A stretch of DNA of 64,000 bases from Streptomyces sclerotialus. GTDB lineage: Bacteria > Actinomycetota > Actinomycetes > Streptomycetales > Streptomycetaceae. The notes under the pieces are model-generated. The model had not been told where the DNA came from, made no database searches, and saw only the letters and a list, made by a program, of their open reading frames with translations. A program made the position numbers and the translations under genes. Location of the stretch: assembly GCA_000719105.1 (NCBI GenBank), contig JODX01000003.1, positions 1 to 64,000 of the forward strand, read 5' to 3'. Positions 63,961-64,000 of the stretch are shown here, one piece after another. How positions within the stretch are numbered: the stretch's first letter is position 1; each line of letters begins with the position of its first letter.

Positions 63961-63984
63961 GCACCACGGCACCACGGCACCACG
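63961..63984. repeat. 8-bp tandem repeat at the window edge
   Basis: Three copies of GCACCACG in a row, plus a partial fourth, immediately downstream of the last roadblock-like gene. Confidence 0.85.
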
Positions 63985-64000
63985 GCACCGGAGACACCAC

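Overview
The window is a high-GC chromosomal segment from an actinomycete, almost certainly a Streptomyces. Third codon positions are nearly all G or C, GTG/TTG starts with GGAGG-type ribosome sites are common, and the 87-residue WhiB regulator looks like the Streptomyces sporulation protein. No insertion sequence, phage gene, CRISPR array, rRNA or tRNA was recognised. The layout reads as core chromosome, with gene order partly shared with the Mycobacterium tuberculosis Rv3255c-Rv3277 neighbourhood (manA, SIS protein, manB, DUF3499, zincin, whiB, fbiA, fbiB, manC, LCP, TIGR03089, fadE25, purE, purK, gtrA).

Layout. 1-7.1 kb: start of adenosylhomocysteinase, a signal-peptidase-like protein, a cation-efflux transporter, and a mannose-phosphate cluster (manA, SIS protein, Trm112-like protein, phosphomannomutase). 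7.2-16.1 kb: lactate permease, DUF3499 protein, zincin-like protein, then DUF5719 protein and a large membrane glycosyltransferase downstream of whiB. 16.4-20.8 kb: cysteine dioxygenase preceded by a poly-cysteine leader ORF, the F420 genes fbiA-fbiB, and an AlkA-type glycosylase. 20.9-34.1 kb is an envelope region: sugar-1-phosphate nucleotidyltransferase, peptidoglycan amidase, TIGR03089 protein, four LytR-CpsA-Psr ligases, a cysteine-rich copper-binding protein, a thioesterase and a GT2 glycosyltransferase. 34.1-38.2 kb: an operon of MMPL transporter, DesK-type kinase and LuxR-type regulator. 38.3-46.3 kb: acyl-CoA dehydrogenase, UDP-glucose dehydrogenase, a CGNR regulator divergent from two VOC proteins, the purK-purE-dipeptidase operon and gtrA. 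46.4-53.5 kb: a second two-component system, a peptide transporter, and a SigB-type module (ATP-binding anti-sigma, STAS protein, sigma factor). 53.5-59.3 kb: the histidine-utilisation operon hutU / M20 amidohydrolase / hutF / hutI. 59.4-64 kb: a PLP decarboxylase and an operon of roadblock-like proteins running to the window edge.

How the parts fit. manA, manB and the nucleotidyltransferase would make activated mannose, while ugd, the glycosyltransferases and the LCP enzymes would build and attach wall glycopolymers. The hut operon converts urocanate to N-formylglutamate, and its M20 enzyme is the likely last step.

The most interesting signal is the regulatory leader of cysteine dioxygenase. 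It consists of a probably leaderless 30-codon ORF ending in RCSCCCSGC, rich in the rare codon TGT, and a 10-nt segment inside that ORF which is exactly complementary to the cysteine dioxygenase ribosome-binding region. Other points of note are the operator-like repeats at the CGNR/VOC and hutU promoters, the missing catalytic lysine in the signal-peptidase-like protein, and the C-terminal roadblock operon.
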